This document shows, piece after piece, positions 48,782 to 58,895 of a stretch of DNA of 64,000 nt. A program made the translations under genes and the position numbers. The notes beneath the pieces are model-generated. The model was not told the origin of the DNA and ran no database searches. It saw only the letters and a list, made by a program, of their open reading frames with translations. Source of the stretch: Pannonibacter indicus (GTDB taxonomy: Bacteria > Pseudomonadota > Alphaproteobacteria > Rhizobiales > Stappiaceae); assembly GCF_001418225.1 (NCBI RefSeq), contig NZ_LIPT01000014.1, positions 20,220 through 84,219 of the forward strand, in the 5' to 3' direction. Every line of letters begins with the position of its first letter. Position 1 is the first letter of the stretch.

Positions 48782-50114
48782 ACTCTGGTCAGACATGGGC
48801 GCGGGCACGCAGATGATCGTGATCTTCTTCCTGCTGCTGGCCCTGCGCCTGCCCGTCGCCTTCGCGCTGGGCCTCTCCGCCTTCTATGCCATGTGGTCCA
48901 TCGGCTTCGGGCTGGAAATGGCGGGCGATCTCATTGCCACCGGCATCGCCAAATATTCGCTGCTGGCGATCCCCTTCTTCATTCTCGCCGGCACCCTGAT
49001 GGGCAGCCTTGGCATTGCCGAACGGATGATCCGCTTCTTCCGCGTGCTCATCGGCGGCCTGCCCGGCGGCATGGGCATTGTCGGCACCACCGTCTGCCTG
49101 TTCTGGGGCGCGGTCAGCGGCTCGGGGCCTGCCTCCGTTGCCGCCATCGGCCCGCTGATCATCAAGGGCATGGAGGAGGACGGCTATCCGAAGGCCTTTG
49201 CAGCCGGGCTCGTGTGCACCGGCGCTGCGCTTTCCATCGTCATCCCACCCTCCATCGGCCTTGTCATCTATGGCGTCATCGCCGAAGCCTCGATTTCGAG
49301 CCTCTTCATCGCCGCCATCATTCCCGGCCTGTTTCTCGGCCTGTTGATGCTCGCCGTCCTGCCCTTGGCGCGCAGCGGTGATTCGGCCAGGGGAGCCGAA
49401 ACACTGAAGCGCCTGCTGCCGGCCGATCCGGATGCAGGCCTGCCCTATGGCCAACGCCTGCGCCGCTCCTTCGTCTCCAGCTTCTGGGGACTGCTGACGC
49501 CGGTTGTCATCCTCGGCGGCATCTATTCCGGCGCCTTCACGCCAACGGAAGCCGCGCTCGTCGCCACCGTCTATGCCCTGCTCGTGGGCGGTCTCATCTA
49601 CCGGACGCTCACCTTGCGCGGGCTCTACCAGTCCCTGGCCGATGCGGCCGCCTCCTCGGCCGTGGTGATGCTCGTCGTCACCTATGCCAGCCTCTTCGGC
49701 TGGGTCGTCACCGTGGATGATGTCATCGGCAAATATTCCGCAGCCCTTCTCGGCCTGTCGGACAATCAGTGGGTGATCCTGCTGGTCATCATGGCAATTC
49801 TGCTGATTGCTGGCATGTTCATGGATGCGGTGACGATCATGTTCATCTGCCTGCCGATCTTCCTGCCGGCCGCCCAACACCTGGGCTGGGATCCGGTGTG
49901 GTTCGGCGTCGTGGTGATGGTCAACCTCGCCATCGGCCTCTTCACACCGCCTGTCGGCATCAACCTCTATGTGGCCGCCAACATTACGAAACTGCCGCTG
50001 GAGCGGGTGGCACTGGGCGTGCTGCCCTTCCTCCTCACCAGCCTCATCGGTCTTGCCGTGGTCTGTGCGGTGCCGGGCATGTCGCTCCTGCTGGTGGAAT
50101 GGCTAAAACCCTGA
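48774..50114 (+). CDS. dctM: TRAP transporter large permease (second system)
   Basis: 446 residues from the ATG at 48774, overlapping dctQ by 8 bp. It has about twelve membrane helices. DctM signatures are AIPFFILAGTLMGSLG near 60, WGAVSGSGPASVAAIGP near 108 and FTPTEAALVATVYAL near 258. It forms the sodium-coupled transport channel with DctQ. The last gene of the operon; the PPK2 gene follows after 75 bp and is probably separate. Confidence 0.93.
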   Translation: MLELWSDMGAGTQMIVIFFLLLALRLPVAFALGLSAFYAMWSIGFGLEMAGDLIATGIAKYSLLAIPFFILAGTLMGSLGIAERMIRFFRVLIGGLPGGMGIVGTTVCLFWGAVSGSGPASVAAIGPLIIKGMEEDGYPKAFAAGLVCTGAALSIVIPPSIGLVIYGVIAEASISSLFIAAIIPGLFLGLLMLAVLPLARSGDSARGAETLKRLLPADPDAGLPYGQRLRRSFVSSFWGLLTPVVILGGIYSGAFTPTEAALVATVYALLVGGLIYRTLTLRGLYQSLADAAASSAVVMLVVTYASLFGWVVTVDDVIGKYSAALLGLSDNQWVILLVIMAILLIAGMFMDAVTIMFICLPIFLPAAQHLGWDPVWFGVVVMVNLAIGLFTPPVGINLYVAANITKLPLERVALGVLPFLLTSLIGLAVVCAVPGMSLLLVEWLKP

Positions 50115-50189
50115 GGCAGCTGCCGCCTTGTTGCCTTTGCCGCCAGTGGCGGTCATTGTCAGCCAGCAGAGCAACCAAGGGAGACCAGC

Positions 50190-51056
50190 ATGGCCGGCAG
50201 TCAGGACGAACGCGATTGGCTTGAATCCTTAAGGGTAAAGCCGGGCCAGAAGGTGGATCTGTCCGCCCTGCCCACGGCAGACAAACCCAACGGACACAGC
50301 AAGGACGCAGCAGAGGCACGTATGGCGGAAGTGACACAGTCGCTCGCGCGGCTTCAGTTCCTGCTCTATGCGGACGCCCGTTCCTCTCTGCTTGTGGTGC
50401 TGCAGGGGCTGGATGCAGCCGGCAAGGACGGCACCATCCGCAAGGTCATGTCCGGCCTCAACCCGCAAGGGGTGAAGGTAACCTCCTTCAAGCAGCCAAC
50501 GGCGCAGGAGCTGGCGCATGACTTCCTCTGGCGCGTGCACAAGGCGGCGCCGGGCAAGGGCGAAGTCGGAATCTTCAACCGCTCCCATTATGAGGACGTG
50601 CTGGTGGTGCGGGTGCATGAGATGGTGGAGGAAAAGGTCTGGCGTGCCCGCTATGACCAGATCAACGCCTTCGAGCAGCTTCTGACGGCCAGTGGCACGC
50701 GCATTCTCAAGTTCTTCCTGCACATCAGCCCGGAAGAGCAGCTGGAGCGCTTTGCCGTGCGGCTGACCGACCCCATGCGGCAGTGGAAGATCAGCGAGGC
50801 CGATTATACCGAGCGCAAGCACTGGGGCGCCTATACCAAGGCCTATGAAGAGGCGCTGGAGCGCACCTCCACCAAGGAAGCGCCCTGGTATGTGATCCCG
50901 GCCGACCGCAAATGGGTGCGCAACTTTGCCGTCGCACGGATCATCGAGGAAACGCTGCTGTCGATGGATCTGAAGACACCAAAGGTAACTGTCGATCTGG
51001 AAGAGATCCGCCGCCACTATCACGCGGCTGTTGCGGCTGCAGACGCCAGGTCCTGA
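50190..51056 (+). CDS. ppk2: Polyphosphate kinase 2 family protein
   Basis: 288 residues. Walker A is VVLQGLDAAGKDGTIRKV near residue 70. The lid region is MSGLNPQGVKVTSF, and Walker B includes IFNRSHYEDVLVVRVH near 128. The family uses inorganic polyphosphate to phosphorylate nucleoside mono- or diphosphates. The length and single domain suggest the class III/class I-like polyP:NMP/NDP group rather than the long two-domain class II. GGGAGACC precedes the ATG. No operon partner. Confidence 0.9.
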   Translation: MAGSQDERDWLESLRVKPGQKVDLSALPTADKPNGHSKDAAEARMAEVTQSLARLQFLLYADARSSLLVVLQGLDAAGKDGTIRKVMSGLNPQGVKVTSFKQPTAQELAHDFLWRVHKAAPGKGEVGIFNRSHYEDVLVVRVHEMVEEKVWRARYDQINAFEQLLTASGTRILKFFLHISPEEQLERFAVRLTDPMRQWKISEADYTERKHWGAYTKAYEEALERTSTKEAPWYVIPADRKWVRNFAVARIIEETLLSMDLKTPKVTVDLEEIRRHYHAAVAAADARS

Positions 51057-51248
51057 CAGGCAGGTGTGCCGGGCCAGAAGATACAGCTCATGCGGTACCC
51101 ATGCATTTTCAAACCTTGAAAATTTAGATCGCCCCTTCCCTAGGGGCATGGCTTTTCAGACGCCTAGAAACGCCATATCCTTCCGTTTGCGTAAACGGCA
51201 CCTCACCCGCTTGAGGAGGCGGGCTGGTGCACTCGGGAGGAGACACGC

Positions 51249-51713
51249 ATGACCTTTTCACTTGTCCGCAACACTTCAGCCCGCTGGATGACCGCCGCGT
51301 TCGGCGGAACCCTGCTGCTGGCGGCATCCATGATGCTGCTGCTGCCGGCATCTTCTGCCCAGGCGGCAGATGCAACAGGGGAATGGACGCGCCCCAGCGG
51401 CTCGTCCCGCATCAAGATCGCCCCTTGCGGCGGCAATCTCTGCGGCACCATCGTCTGGCTGAAAGAGCCGCGCAACGACACCAAGAACCCGGACCCGGCC
51501 AGGCAGAGCAAGCCGTTGCTCGGCACCCAGATCGTGCTCGGCATGAAGCCGACCGGCAAGGATGGGCAGTGGAAGGGCGAGGTCTACAACGCCGAGGACG
51601 GCAAGACCTACACCGGTTTCATCCAGATGGAGGGCGCCGACAAGATGAAGCTGGAAGGCTGCGTCATGGGCGGGCTCATCTGCAAGGGCGAGACCTGGTC
51701 TCGGGTCAAGTAA
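51249..51713 (+). CDS. DUF2147 secreted protein
   Basis: 154 residues with GGGAGGAG upstream. A long signal peptide covers about 1-38 (ending SSAQAA). The DUF2147 domain follows, with GEWTRPSGSSRIKIAPCGG, LCGTIVWLKEP and the family end LEGCVMGGLICKGETWSRV. Three or four Cys may form disulphides. The family is common in alphaproteobacteria; function unknown, probably an envelope or stress protein with a lipocalin-like beta fold. Monocistronic. Confidence 0.9.
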   Translation: MTFSLVRNTSARWMTAAFGGTLLLAASMMLLLPASSAQAADATGEWTRPSGSSRIKIAPCGGNLCGTIVWLKEPRNDTKNPDPARQSKPLLGTQIVLGMKPTGKDGQWKGEVYNAEDGKTYTGFIQMEGADKMKLEGCVMGGLICKGETWSRVK

Positions 51714-51759
51714 GTTGAACAAGGCGGCGGCGGCAAAATGCCCGCCGCCCGCAGGCAGA

Positions 51760-52554
51760 TCAGGCAGCCATACTGAACTGAAGAAACTCGACCCGGTCAC
51801 GTCCCCCATGCTTGGCCTTGTAAAGCTGCAGGTCGGCTATTTCATAAAGACGCTCATAGGGCACCGGCTCCCGGAAGGTAACTCCCCCCACGCTGACAGA
51901 GACTGAAGGCCCCTGATCTCCGGACAGCTCCGAGGCCGTGGCAAGCCGGACATTGGCCCTGATCGCTTCGGCAATGCTGCGCGCATCTTCCGCGCCGATG
52001 CCGGGCATGAAAACGCAGAACTCTTCCCCGCCGACACGCCCGACCAGATCAGCCTTGCGCAGAGGCAGACTGATGGCACGGGCAATCGCCTTGAGCACCG
52101 AATCTCCAGTCTGGTGACCGAATGTATCGTTGATCTTCTTGAAATGATCGGCATCCACGATCAACAGGGCACCATCTGCCGCCTTCTCCTGTTTGCGGGC
52201 ATCTTCCAGATAGGCAGACACAAGCATGGTGAAGGCACCACGATTGAGAACCAAAGTCAGGCTGTCCGTCGTTGCCAGCTCTTCCAGTTGCTTCTCCCGC
52301 AAGGCTGCCTGCCGCAGACGGCCGAAGACCCAGAGGCAGAAGGGCCCGGCGGTCAGCAATGGCAAGCAAATTGCAATCGTCAGCGACCACATCCGGTGCT
52401 CAGGCTTTAGATCCGGAATGTTGTAGCCGTCTGCAACAACCGCCATGGCGGTGATAGCCGCCGTAACGATCAAAGTGAGGGTCCAGACACGCAACCGGCC
52501 CGTCGCAGAAAAGTCCATTTTTCTCAGGTTCAATCTCTTGCTTCCGATGTTCAC
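51760..52554 (-). CDS. Membrane diguanylate cyclase (GGDEF)
   Basis: 264 residues from a GTG at 52554 with GAGGGAG upstream; an ATG at 52518 is an alternative. Two membrane helices near the N-terminus (LTLIVTAAITAMAVVADGY and LTIAICLPLLTAGPFCLWVF) precede the GGDEF domain. The active site is GGEEF (in LVGRVGGEEFCVFMPG), with the metal-binding DADHFKKIND present. It converts two GTP to cyclic di-GMP. No RxxD inhibitory site precedes GGEEF at the right distance, so product inhibition may be absent. Confidence 0.92.
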   Translation of the reverse strand: MNIGSKRLNLRKMDFSATGRLRVWTLTLIVTAAITAMAVVADGYNIPDLKPEHRMWSLTIAICLPLLTAGPFCLWVFGRLRQAALREKQLEELATTDSLTLVLNRGAFTMLVSAYLEDARKQEKAADGALLIVDADHFKKINDTFGHQTGDSVLKAIARAISLPLRKADLVGRVGGEEFCVFMPGIGAEDARSIAEAIRANVRLATASELSGDQGPSVSVSVGGVTFREPVPYERLYEIADLQLYKAKHGGRDRVEFLQFSMAA

Positions 52555-52777
52555 CGTGCGTCTCCCTCATCAAAGGGATTCCAAGGCCAAACACCAGATC
52601 GCCTGAAAAAGATAAAGAAGGGCTGAAAAAAGGAATGAACAGTTTAAATCCAAACAATTAGTTGATACTGGGCATTGTCAAAATTACTCATCAACATGAC
52701 AGATGTACGGATAGAGAAACAACGGCAAGTTGATCAATGATCAACCTGCCACCAGCAATCAGACGAGGGCCACTGGT

Positions 52778-53494
52778 TCAGCGTGCGCGCTGGCCGAACA
52801 GAACCTTCTGCGCGTCCTTGTCATCGGCCAGCGAAGCCTGCCGCTCGCGTTCCTCACGGCCAACGGCAAGACCGCGCTGCACGGCTGGGCGCTCTTCCAG
52901 CCGGACTTTCCAGGCCTTCACATGGGGGAACTCTTCAAGATCCATGCCCTGGTTCTTCCACCCCTGCGCCCAGCCGATGATGGCCATGTCGGCGATGGTA
53001 TATTCATCTGCCGCCACGTAGTCATGGCCTTGCAGCTGCTTGTTGAGAACCCCATAGAGCCGGTGCGTCTCGTTGAGATAGCGGTCCATGGCATAAGGAA
53101 TCTTCTCGGGCGCATAGATGCGGAAATGATGGTTCTGGCCGAGCATCGGGCCAAAGCCCCCCATCTGCCACATCAGCCACTGATCAACATCGGCACGCTT
53201 GCGCTCGTCCGCCGGATAGAACGCGCCGAACTTGCGGCCGAGATACTGCAGGATGGCACCGGATTCGAAGATGGAGATTGGCGCTCCGCCCGGACCTTCG
53301 GGATCGACAATCGCAGGCATGCGGTTGTTCGGGGCAATGGCCAGAAACTCGGGACGGAACTGCTCGCCCTTGCCGATATTGACGTATTTCACGTCATAGG
53401 GAACGCCGAGTTCCTCCAGAAGGATCGAGATCTTCCAGCCGTTCGGCGTTGGCCAATAATGCAGCTCAATGGGCGCGGTCTGGGTCACAGGCAT
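52778..53494 (-). CDS. Glutathione S-transferase, YfcG/YghU-like
   Basis: 238 residues from the ATG at 53494, with GGAGCC upstream. The N-terminal thioredoxin-fold GST domain has the Nu-class features: IELHYWPTPNGWKISILLEE, PNNRMPAIVDPEG and the glutathione-binding FESGAILQYLG. The C-terminal helical domain follows (ADVDQWLMWQMGGFGPMLGQ). Such proteins often act as glutathione- or disulphide-dependent reductases. The terminal half is normal in length. Monocistronic. Confidence 0.9.
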   Translation of the reverse strand: MPVTQTAPIELHYWPTPNGWKISILLEELGVPYDVKYVNIGKGEQFRPEFLAIAPNNRMPAIVDPEGPGGAPISIFESGAILQYLGRKFGAFYPADERKRADVDQWLMWQMGGFGPMLGQNHHFRIYAPEKIPYAMDRYLNETHRLYGVLNKQLQGHDYVAADEYTIADMAIIGWAQGWKNQGMDLEEFPHVKAWKVRLEERPAVQRGLAVGREERERQASLADDKDAQKVLFGQRAR

Positions 53495-53656
53495 CAAGGG
53501 GCTCCAGTCATGGTATCCAGCCGGTGCATCGACGCGGGCAAATACCCGCTCTCACCTGCCAAGCTAGGCCAGCCGCGCCAGCCCGGCAAGTCATGCGTCC
53601 GGGAGAGCTGTTGCGGCTGCAAAAGTGGACATAGATGCCTCCCACTGCCATGAGCC

Positions 53657-54121
53657 TCAAAGCATCTTCTTGAAGCCAAGGTGGGTCTGCTCATAGCCTT
53701 CGCGCAGATAGAAGCGGTGGGCATCGAGGCGGATGCGGTTGGAGGTGAGCTGGATCAGGGCAACGCCCCTCGCCCGCGCCAGAGCCTCGGCATGTTCCAC
53801 CATCGCCTTGCCAATGCCTAGCCCTCGCATATCCGCCCGCGTGTGGACGCTTTCAAGGCTTGCCCGGCCGCGGCCGCGAAAGGCAAGGCCTTTCTCGAAG
53901 GTCAGCTGATAGGTGGCCAGAACCTCCTCGCCGCTTGTCCCGCCCAGCACGACGTAGATGTCCGTTTCGGGGGCTGCAAGAATGGCGTCAAAGGCAGCGC
54001 GATAGTCTTCCGGATCGCCGCTTTCATAGTTCTCTCTTGCGCCGACAGCACCGGCATTGATGATGGCGAGAATATCCGCCAGATGCTCAGAGCGTGCCTT
54101 TTCAATCCGGAACCCGTCCAT
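53657..54121 (-). CDS. GNAT-family N-acetyltransferase
   Basis: 154 residues from the ATG at 54121, with GGAGTGGAG upstream. The acetyl-CoA-binding motif A is clear (VHTRADMRGLGIGKAMVEHAEALARARG near residues 95-125). The rest fits the phosphinothricin/aminoglycoside-like GNAT fold, with RFYLREGYEQTHLGFKKML at the end. Substrate is unknown. It lies 81 bp upstream of gatB on the other side of a short gap, read on the same strand after gatB, probably as a separate unit. Confidence 0.85.
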   Translation of the reverse strand: MDGFRIEKARSEHLADILAIINAGAVGARENYESGDPEDYRAAFDAILAAPETDIYVVLGGTSGEEVLATYQLTFEKGLAFRGRGRASLESVHTRADMRGLGIGKAMVEHAEALARARGVALIQLTSNRIRLDAHRFYLREGYEQTHLGFKKML

Positions 54122-54202
54122 AAACTCCACTCCACATGCAAACGCCCCGAACCATGGTCCGGGGCGCAGAACTTAAGAAACAGGCGTCATCACATGGCGC
54201 GA

Positions 54203-55684
54203 TTACTCGATACCGATCTTGGCCTTGAGCAGGTCGTTCACCGCTTGCGGATTGGCCTTGCCCTTGGATTCCTTCATCACCTGGCCGACGAACCAGCCGA
54301 GCAGCGTCGGCTTCTCCTTGGCCTGGACCACCTTGTCCGGGTTGGCGGCGATGATCTGGTCGACAACCGCCTCGATGGCACCAAGATCGGTCACCTGCTT
54401 CATGCCGCGCGCTTCCACGATAGCTGCAGGCTCGCCGCCCTCGGTCCAGATGATTTCGAACAGGTCCTTGGCGATCTTGCCCGAAATCGTGCCCTCCTTG
54501 ATCAGGTCGATGATCCCCCCGAGCTGGCCGGCATTTACCGGGCTGGTCTCGATGGTCAGGCCCTCCTTGTTAAGGCGGCCGAACAGCTCGTTGATAACCC
54601 AGTTCGCCGCCATCTTCGCATCGCGGCCCTTGGCAACGGATTCGAAGAAGTCAGCCGACACCTTCTCGGCCACCAGAACGTCGGCGTCATAGGGCGTCAG
54701 GCCATAGTCCGCAACGAAGCGGGCCTTCTTGTCGTCCGGCAGTTCCGGCAGGTGCTGTGCCAGTTCATCGACATAGGCCTGCGTGAACTCCAGAGGCAAA
54801 AGGTCCGGGTCCGGGAAATAGCGGTAGTCATGCGCCTCTTCCTTGGAGCGCATGGAGCGGGTCTCGCCCTTCACCGCATCATAGAGACGGGTCTCCTGAT
54901 CGATGGAGCCGCCGTCTTCCAGAATGGCGATCTGGCGGCGGGCCTCATACTCGATGGCCTGACCGACAAAGCGGATGGAGTTGACGTTTTTGATCTCGCA
55001 GCGCGTGCCGAAGCCTTCACCCGGACGGCGCACGGAGACGTTCACGTCGGCGCGCATGGAGCCCTGATCCATGTTGCCGTCGCAGGTGCCCAGATACCGC
55101 AGGATGGTGCGCAGCTTCGTCAGATAGGCCTTGGCCTCGTCCGCCGAGCGCAGATCCGGCTTGGAGACGATTTCCATCAGCGCCACGCCGGAGCGGTTCA
55201 GGTCGACAAAGGACATGGTCGGATGCTGGTCATGCAGCGACTTGCCCGCATCCTGTTCCAGATGCAGACGCTCAACACCCACTTCCACGCGCTCATCCGG
55301 CATGTCGAGGATGATGACGCCCTCGCCGACGATCGGCTGCTTGAACTGGGAAATCTGGTAGCCCTGCGGCAGATCCGGGTAGAAATAGTTCTTCCGGTCG
55401 AATACGGACTTCAGGTTGATCTGCGCCTTCAAACCAAGGCCCGTGCGGATCGCCTGTGCCACGCATTCCTCGTTGATCACGGGCAGCATGCCGGGCATGG
55501 CCGCGTCAACGAGACTGACATTCGCATTGGGATCATTGCCGAATTCCGTCGAGGCGCCCGAGAAGAGCTTGGCCTTGGAGGTCACTTGCGCATGGACTTC
55601 CATGCCGATCACGACTTCCCAGTCACCGGTGGCTCCCTTGATGAATTTTTTCGGATCGGGCTTGCGTGCCTCGACAATCGTCAT
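54203..55684 (-). CDS. gatB: Aspartyl/glutamyl-tRNA amidotransferase subunit B
   Basis: 493 residues from the ATG at 55684, which gives the conserved start [20 protein letters not shown]; the upstream codons are probably not used. The cradle domain contains [25 protein letters not shown] and [11 protein letters not shown], followed by the GatB/Yqey tail ([12 protein letters not shown] to the end). It works with GatC and GatA to convert Glu-tRNA(Gln) and Asp-tRNA(Asn) to the amides. gatC/gatA are not in this window, as is usual for split gat genes in alphaproteobacteria. Confidence 0.95.
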   Translation of the reverse strand: MTIVEARKPDPKKFIKGATGDWEVVIGMEVHAQVTSKAKLFSGASTEFGNDPNANVSLVDAAMPGMLPVINEECVAQAIRTGLGLKAQINLKSVFDRKNYFYPDLPQGYQISQFKQPIVGEGVIILDMPDERVEVGVERLHLEQDAGKSLHDQHPTMSFVDLNRSGVALMEIVSKPDLRSADEAKAYLTKLRTILRYLGTCDGNMDQGSMRADVNVSVRRPGEGFGTRCEIKNVNSIRFVGQAIEYEARRQIAILEDGGSIDQETRLYDAVKGETRSMRSKEEAHDYRYFPDPDLLPLEFTQAYVDELAQHLPELPDDKKARFVADYGLTPYDADVLVAEKVSADFFESVAKGRDAKMAANWVINELFGRLNKEGLTIETSPVNAGQLGGIIDLIKEGTISGKIAKDLFEIIWTEGGEPAAIVEARGMKQVTDLGAIEAVVDQIIAANPDKVVQAKEKPTLLGWFVGQVMKESKGKANPQAVNDLLKAKIGIE

Positions 55685-55866
55685 CTGATCTCTAATCCTG
55701 TTCAAATTCCGGCGGGTTGCGCGTCTGCCGCACAGGCCTTTCCCGCCCGTTTCCGGAGGTCTGGCTGCGCCGGCGCACGCTCCTGTTGCCTAGACGGGAT
55801 TTGCCCTGCCTGCAAGAGGGAGAGCCCGCCCGGCCGCCGGAAATTGCAGATGAAACCCGCCTGCCC

Positions 55867-56205
55867 TCACCCCGGCGGATTGGGGGCCTTGCCCTTGCGC
55901 AGGATGAAGCCGATCAGCACCGCCACCGCCTGATAGAGCGCCTCGGGGATTTCCTCGTCCAGTTCCAGATGCGACAGGGCTTCGGCCAGCGGTGAGTTGG
56001 CCTCGACCGGGACCCCGGCCTCCCGGGCAATCTCGACAATCCGCTCGGCCACCGGCCCCATGCCCTTGGCCGTCACACGCGGCGCACTGCGGTTGTCGTA
56101 ATGCAGAGCGACAGCAAGCTTGCGGGACGGTCTTGCCAAAGTTTTTTCCGGTGCTTTTGCCGCGGCTCCCTCTGGAGCAACATCCTGCGCTTCGGGCTTC
56201 TTCAT
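55867..56205 (-). CDS. FlhB C-terminal-like protein (FhlB/EscU-like)
   Basis: 112 residues. The sequence LAVALHYDNRSAPRVTAKG followed by VAERIVEIAREAGVPVEANSPLAEAL matches the cytoplasmic substrate-specificity domain of flagellar export protein FlhB, without the membrane part and with RSAPRV in place of the NPTH cleavage loop. The ATG overlaps the FliK stop (ATGA), so the two are translationally coupled, consistent with a joint role in hook-length control or switching of export specificity. Confidence 0.85.
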   Translation of the reverse strand: MKKPEAQDVAPEGAAAKAPEKTLARPSRKLAVALHYDNRSAPRVTAKGMGPVAERIVEIAREAGVPVEANSPLAEALSHLELDEEIPEALYQAVAVLIGFILRKGKAPNPPG

Positions 56206-58760
56206 GAGCTGCGGTCCAGCGGCAGAGGCGCAATGGCCGCTGGCGTTTCAGGTTTTGCCTTCAGGATGCGCAGATCCTCAAGGTCCAGCCCCTCATCGGC
56301 AAAAAGCGCCGCCAAAGTCCCCCGGCGGCTCAGGAAACCGGCCAGCGTCGCGTCCTCGGCAGCGCGCAGCGTGACATAACTGCTGGTGCCGCGCAGCCCC
56401 GCCGCAGCCTCCACCAGCCCGCCTTCGGGCAGATCAAGGCTGAAGCGCACGCGCCATTCCGGCCCCTTGGGATCGGATGGCACGTCAGGATTTTGCGGAT
56501 CACGCGAGATCCTGAGGCTGAGGACCCGCGATTGGCCGTCGATCAGCACCGGCAGATCCAGCGACACATCCACAGGCCGCGCCGCCGGTGCACCTGAGGA
56601 CGTTCCGGCCGGGGCGCCCCCTGCCGCCGCGCCCGAAACGGTGCGAGCCTGCCCGGCCTGGGCTTCCTGGGCTGTGCCCTTGCCTGCAGCCCGTGTCATG
56701 TCCCGGATCAGATATTCCGCCGCCATGCGTGAAACGGATTGCAGCCGCACCCGCTCGCCGACCTCGGAGCCGGTCTTTTGCGCCAGCGCCGTAGCCGTTT
56801 CCGGGTCAAGACTGGGGGGCATGCCCGCGCGGCCCGCCTGTGCCGCCCCCTTGCGGCCGGAGGGCAGCTGCGGCTGGGCGGCCAGCGCCTCATCGGCAAG
56901 GCCTGCGAGCCGCACCAAGAGCATGGTCAGGCCGCCGGTCTTTTGCGGCACATCGCCCTTGCGTTGCAGACCTGCCGCCATGGCGCCGGTGGCGGATGCC
57001 GCCAGCCCGAGAACTGCCTCCACCGCAGCCTTCAGTCTTGCCGGATCGGACAGGCTGTCCGCATCCGCCTGCAAGCCCTTCAAGGCCTCGACAAGCTTCT
57101 GTCCGGCCGGCGGAAGCGCAGCCGTGTCCAGCTTGGCGGCACTGGCCATGAGCGCGGACAACACCGTGCGCGCCTGTGCCGGTTCGGCAAGCGCCGCCTT
57201 CAGCGCCTGCGGATCCAGCGCCCGCGCGGCTTCACCTGCCGCCGTCAAGGGGCCGGGGCCGCGCGCCAGCGCCTGAAGCTCCGCCTCCGTCTGCGCACCG
57301 GACAGGGAGGTACGAGACGGCGTGGCGGCAGAGGCGTCTGCAGAAGACGCAGGCGCTGACATTTGCCTGTTGATGGCGGAAGCGGAGCCAGCAGCGGCGG
57401 AGGAAGCAGCAGGGCCTGCGGTCTGCGCTGGTGCACCGGTGGCGGCTGCATTTGAGGCAGCGGTACCGGCATTTGCCCCGGCTGACTGGCCAAGACCCGG
57501 CACCATTGGAGGTCCAGAGCCTATGCCGGAAGCGGAACCTGTGGCGGCCCGACCGGGAGCAGCTCCGGAAGGCACGGCCGCTCCGGCCGGCAGTCCGGCG
57601 GCGGACGGGACTGCGGGCTTTGCCGCACCAACTCCCTCAGCACCTGCGGCGGCGAAACCCGCAGCGGCAGATGGTGGCGCGGACGGCCAGGATGGAGCTG
57701 GCGGTTGACCGGACGATTGCGGGCCTGCGGCTTGAGCTGCGGCCAGACCTTGGGGCTGGCCTGGCAGCAGATTTGCCCCCGGATTGGCCACCTGATTGGT
57801 TCCGGGCCCAACCGGCTGGCCCACAGTCTGACCCAATGTCTGGCCTGCTATCTGGCCCTGTCCGGCAGAACCGGAAGGAGCGGGCATTGTTCCTGCCGCT
57901 GGCACCTGTGCGGGAGCCCCTGCTGCTGCACCGGCGGCCTGCCCCGAGGCCGGAGCAGACGGAGCAGCCCCCAAAGGCGACGCATTGGCAACGGGCACCG
58001 GAGCGGCTTGCTGACCACGCCCTGCCGCATCAGGAGCGGCTGGCGGCTGCGCGCCTGCCTGCGGTAAAGGCTGGACGGCACCCCGTCCTCCTGCCGGAGC
58101 AGCAGACTGCCCGCCCGCAGGCGCGCCGGGAGCCGCTGCCGAACCGGTTGCTGCAGCACTGGATACCGGAGAACGGGAAGCGGGAGAGCCGGATGCAGAG
58201 GCCGCCGGGACCGGTCCCGACGTAGCCGCCGGAGCCTTCGTATCGGCCTTCAACAGGACAAAGGTGGACAGATCGACATTGGCCAGCACAGGCCGGGCCT
58301 GAGCCGTTCCGGTCTGGAGGGTGGCTTGCGCGGGCGTGGTGCCGCCTGCAGCCTGAGCCAGCGCGGCGGCGGATTTGAGCTGCTGGGCCTGAAGGCTTGC
58401 ATCGGACGTTGCCTGACCGGGAGCAAGAGCTATGGCCGGGCTGGCAACTGTCCCTGCCCCACTGCTCTGCCCCGCATTCGCCTGCGGCTGGCCGCGCCCC
58501 TGCAGCGCTGCTTCATCGGCGCTGACCTTCAGCCGCATGGCAGGGGCCGGCTGTTCCACCTCGATCAGCACCGGCGTTCCGGCGGGCAGCGGCAGATCCG
58601 CCTTCACGTCGAGCCTGGCAGAGCCGGCGACAAGCCGCATCATGCCCTCAGGCGCGCCGCTCGCCACCTGCCCGCGCAACTGCGCACCGGCAGGCAGCGC
58701 TTCAAACGCTGGAGCCGCTGTCTGGGGAGCCGTTACCTGGCCGGTTGAAACCTGCGTCAC
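56202..58760 (-). CDS. Flagellar hook-length control protein FliK-like
   Basis: 852 residues from a GTG at 58760 with GGGGAAGG upstream. Residues about 100-500 are a very Ala/Pro/Gly/Ser-rich, low-complexity linker of the kind that acts as a molecular ruler. The C-terminal FliK domain (about 740-850) includes RVRFSLDLPEGGLVEAAAGL and SSYVTLRAAEDATLAGFLSR. The protein would be exported while the hook grows and would then contact FlhB to switch export. It is cotranscribed with the FlhB-like gene; no other flagellar genes are in the window. It is longer than E. coli FliK (about 400 aa). Confidence 0.82.
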   Translation of the reverse strand: MTQVSTGQVTAPQTAAPAFEALPAGAQLRGQVASGAPEGMMRLVAGSARLDVKADLPLPAGTPVLIEVEQPAPAMRLKVSADEAALQGRGQPQANAGQSSGAGTVASPAIALAPGQATSDASLQAQQLKSAAALAQAAGGTTPAQATLQTGTAQARPVLANVDLSTFVLLKADTKAPAATSGPVPAASASGSPASRSPVSSAAATGSAAAPGAPAGGQSAAPAGGRGAVQPLPQAGAQPPAAPDAAGRGQQAAPVPVANASPLGAAPSAPASGQAAGAAAGAPAQVPAAGTMPAPSGSAGQGQIAGQTLGQTVGQPVGPGTNQVANPGANLLPGQPQGLAAAQAAGPQSSGQPPAPSWPSAPPSAAAGFAAAGAEGVGAAKPAVPSAAGLPAGAAVPSGAAPGRAATGSASGIGSGPPMVPGLGQSAGANAGTAASNAAATGAPAQTAGPAASSAAAGSASAINRQMSAPASSADASAATPSRTSLSGAQTEAELQALARGPGPLTAAGEAARALDPQALKAALAEPAQARTVLSALMASAAKLDTAALPPAGQKLVEALKGLQADADSLSDPARLKAAVEAVLGLAASATGAMAAGLQRKGDVPQKTGGLTMLLVRLAGLADEALAAQPQLPSGRKGAAQAGRAGMPPSLDPETATALAQKTGSEVGERVRLQSVSRMAAEYLIRDMTRAAGKGTAQEAQAGQARTVSGAAAGGAPAGTSSGAPAARPVDVSLDLPVLIDGQSRVLSLRISRDPQNPDVPSDPKGPEWRVRFSLDLPEGGLVEAAAGLRGTSSYVTLRAAEDATLAGFLSRRGTLAALFADEGLDLEDLRILKAKPETPAAIAPLPLDRSS

Positions 58761-58895
58761 CGCATGCGCCCTTCCCCGAATTTGCGCTCACTGACCTTCA
58801 CATTGTTCGGCCTGGCTTGATCGGGGTCAAGGCGCAAAGCTGTTTGCCGGAGAAATATGAGCCCAACCCGGGGCTGCCCGGCAGGAGGAAGTTTC

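Noticed and set aside
57245..58225. Multiple overlapping frames in the FliK linker
   Set aside because: They arise from the Ala/Pro/Gly-rich repeats of fliK, which give open frames on several strands.
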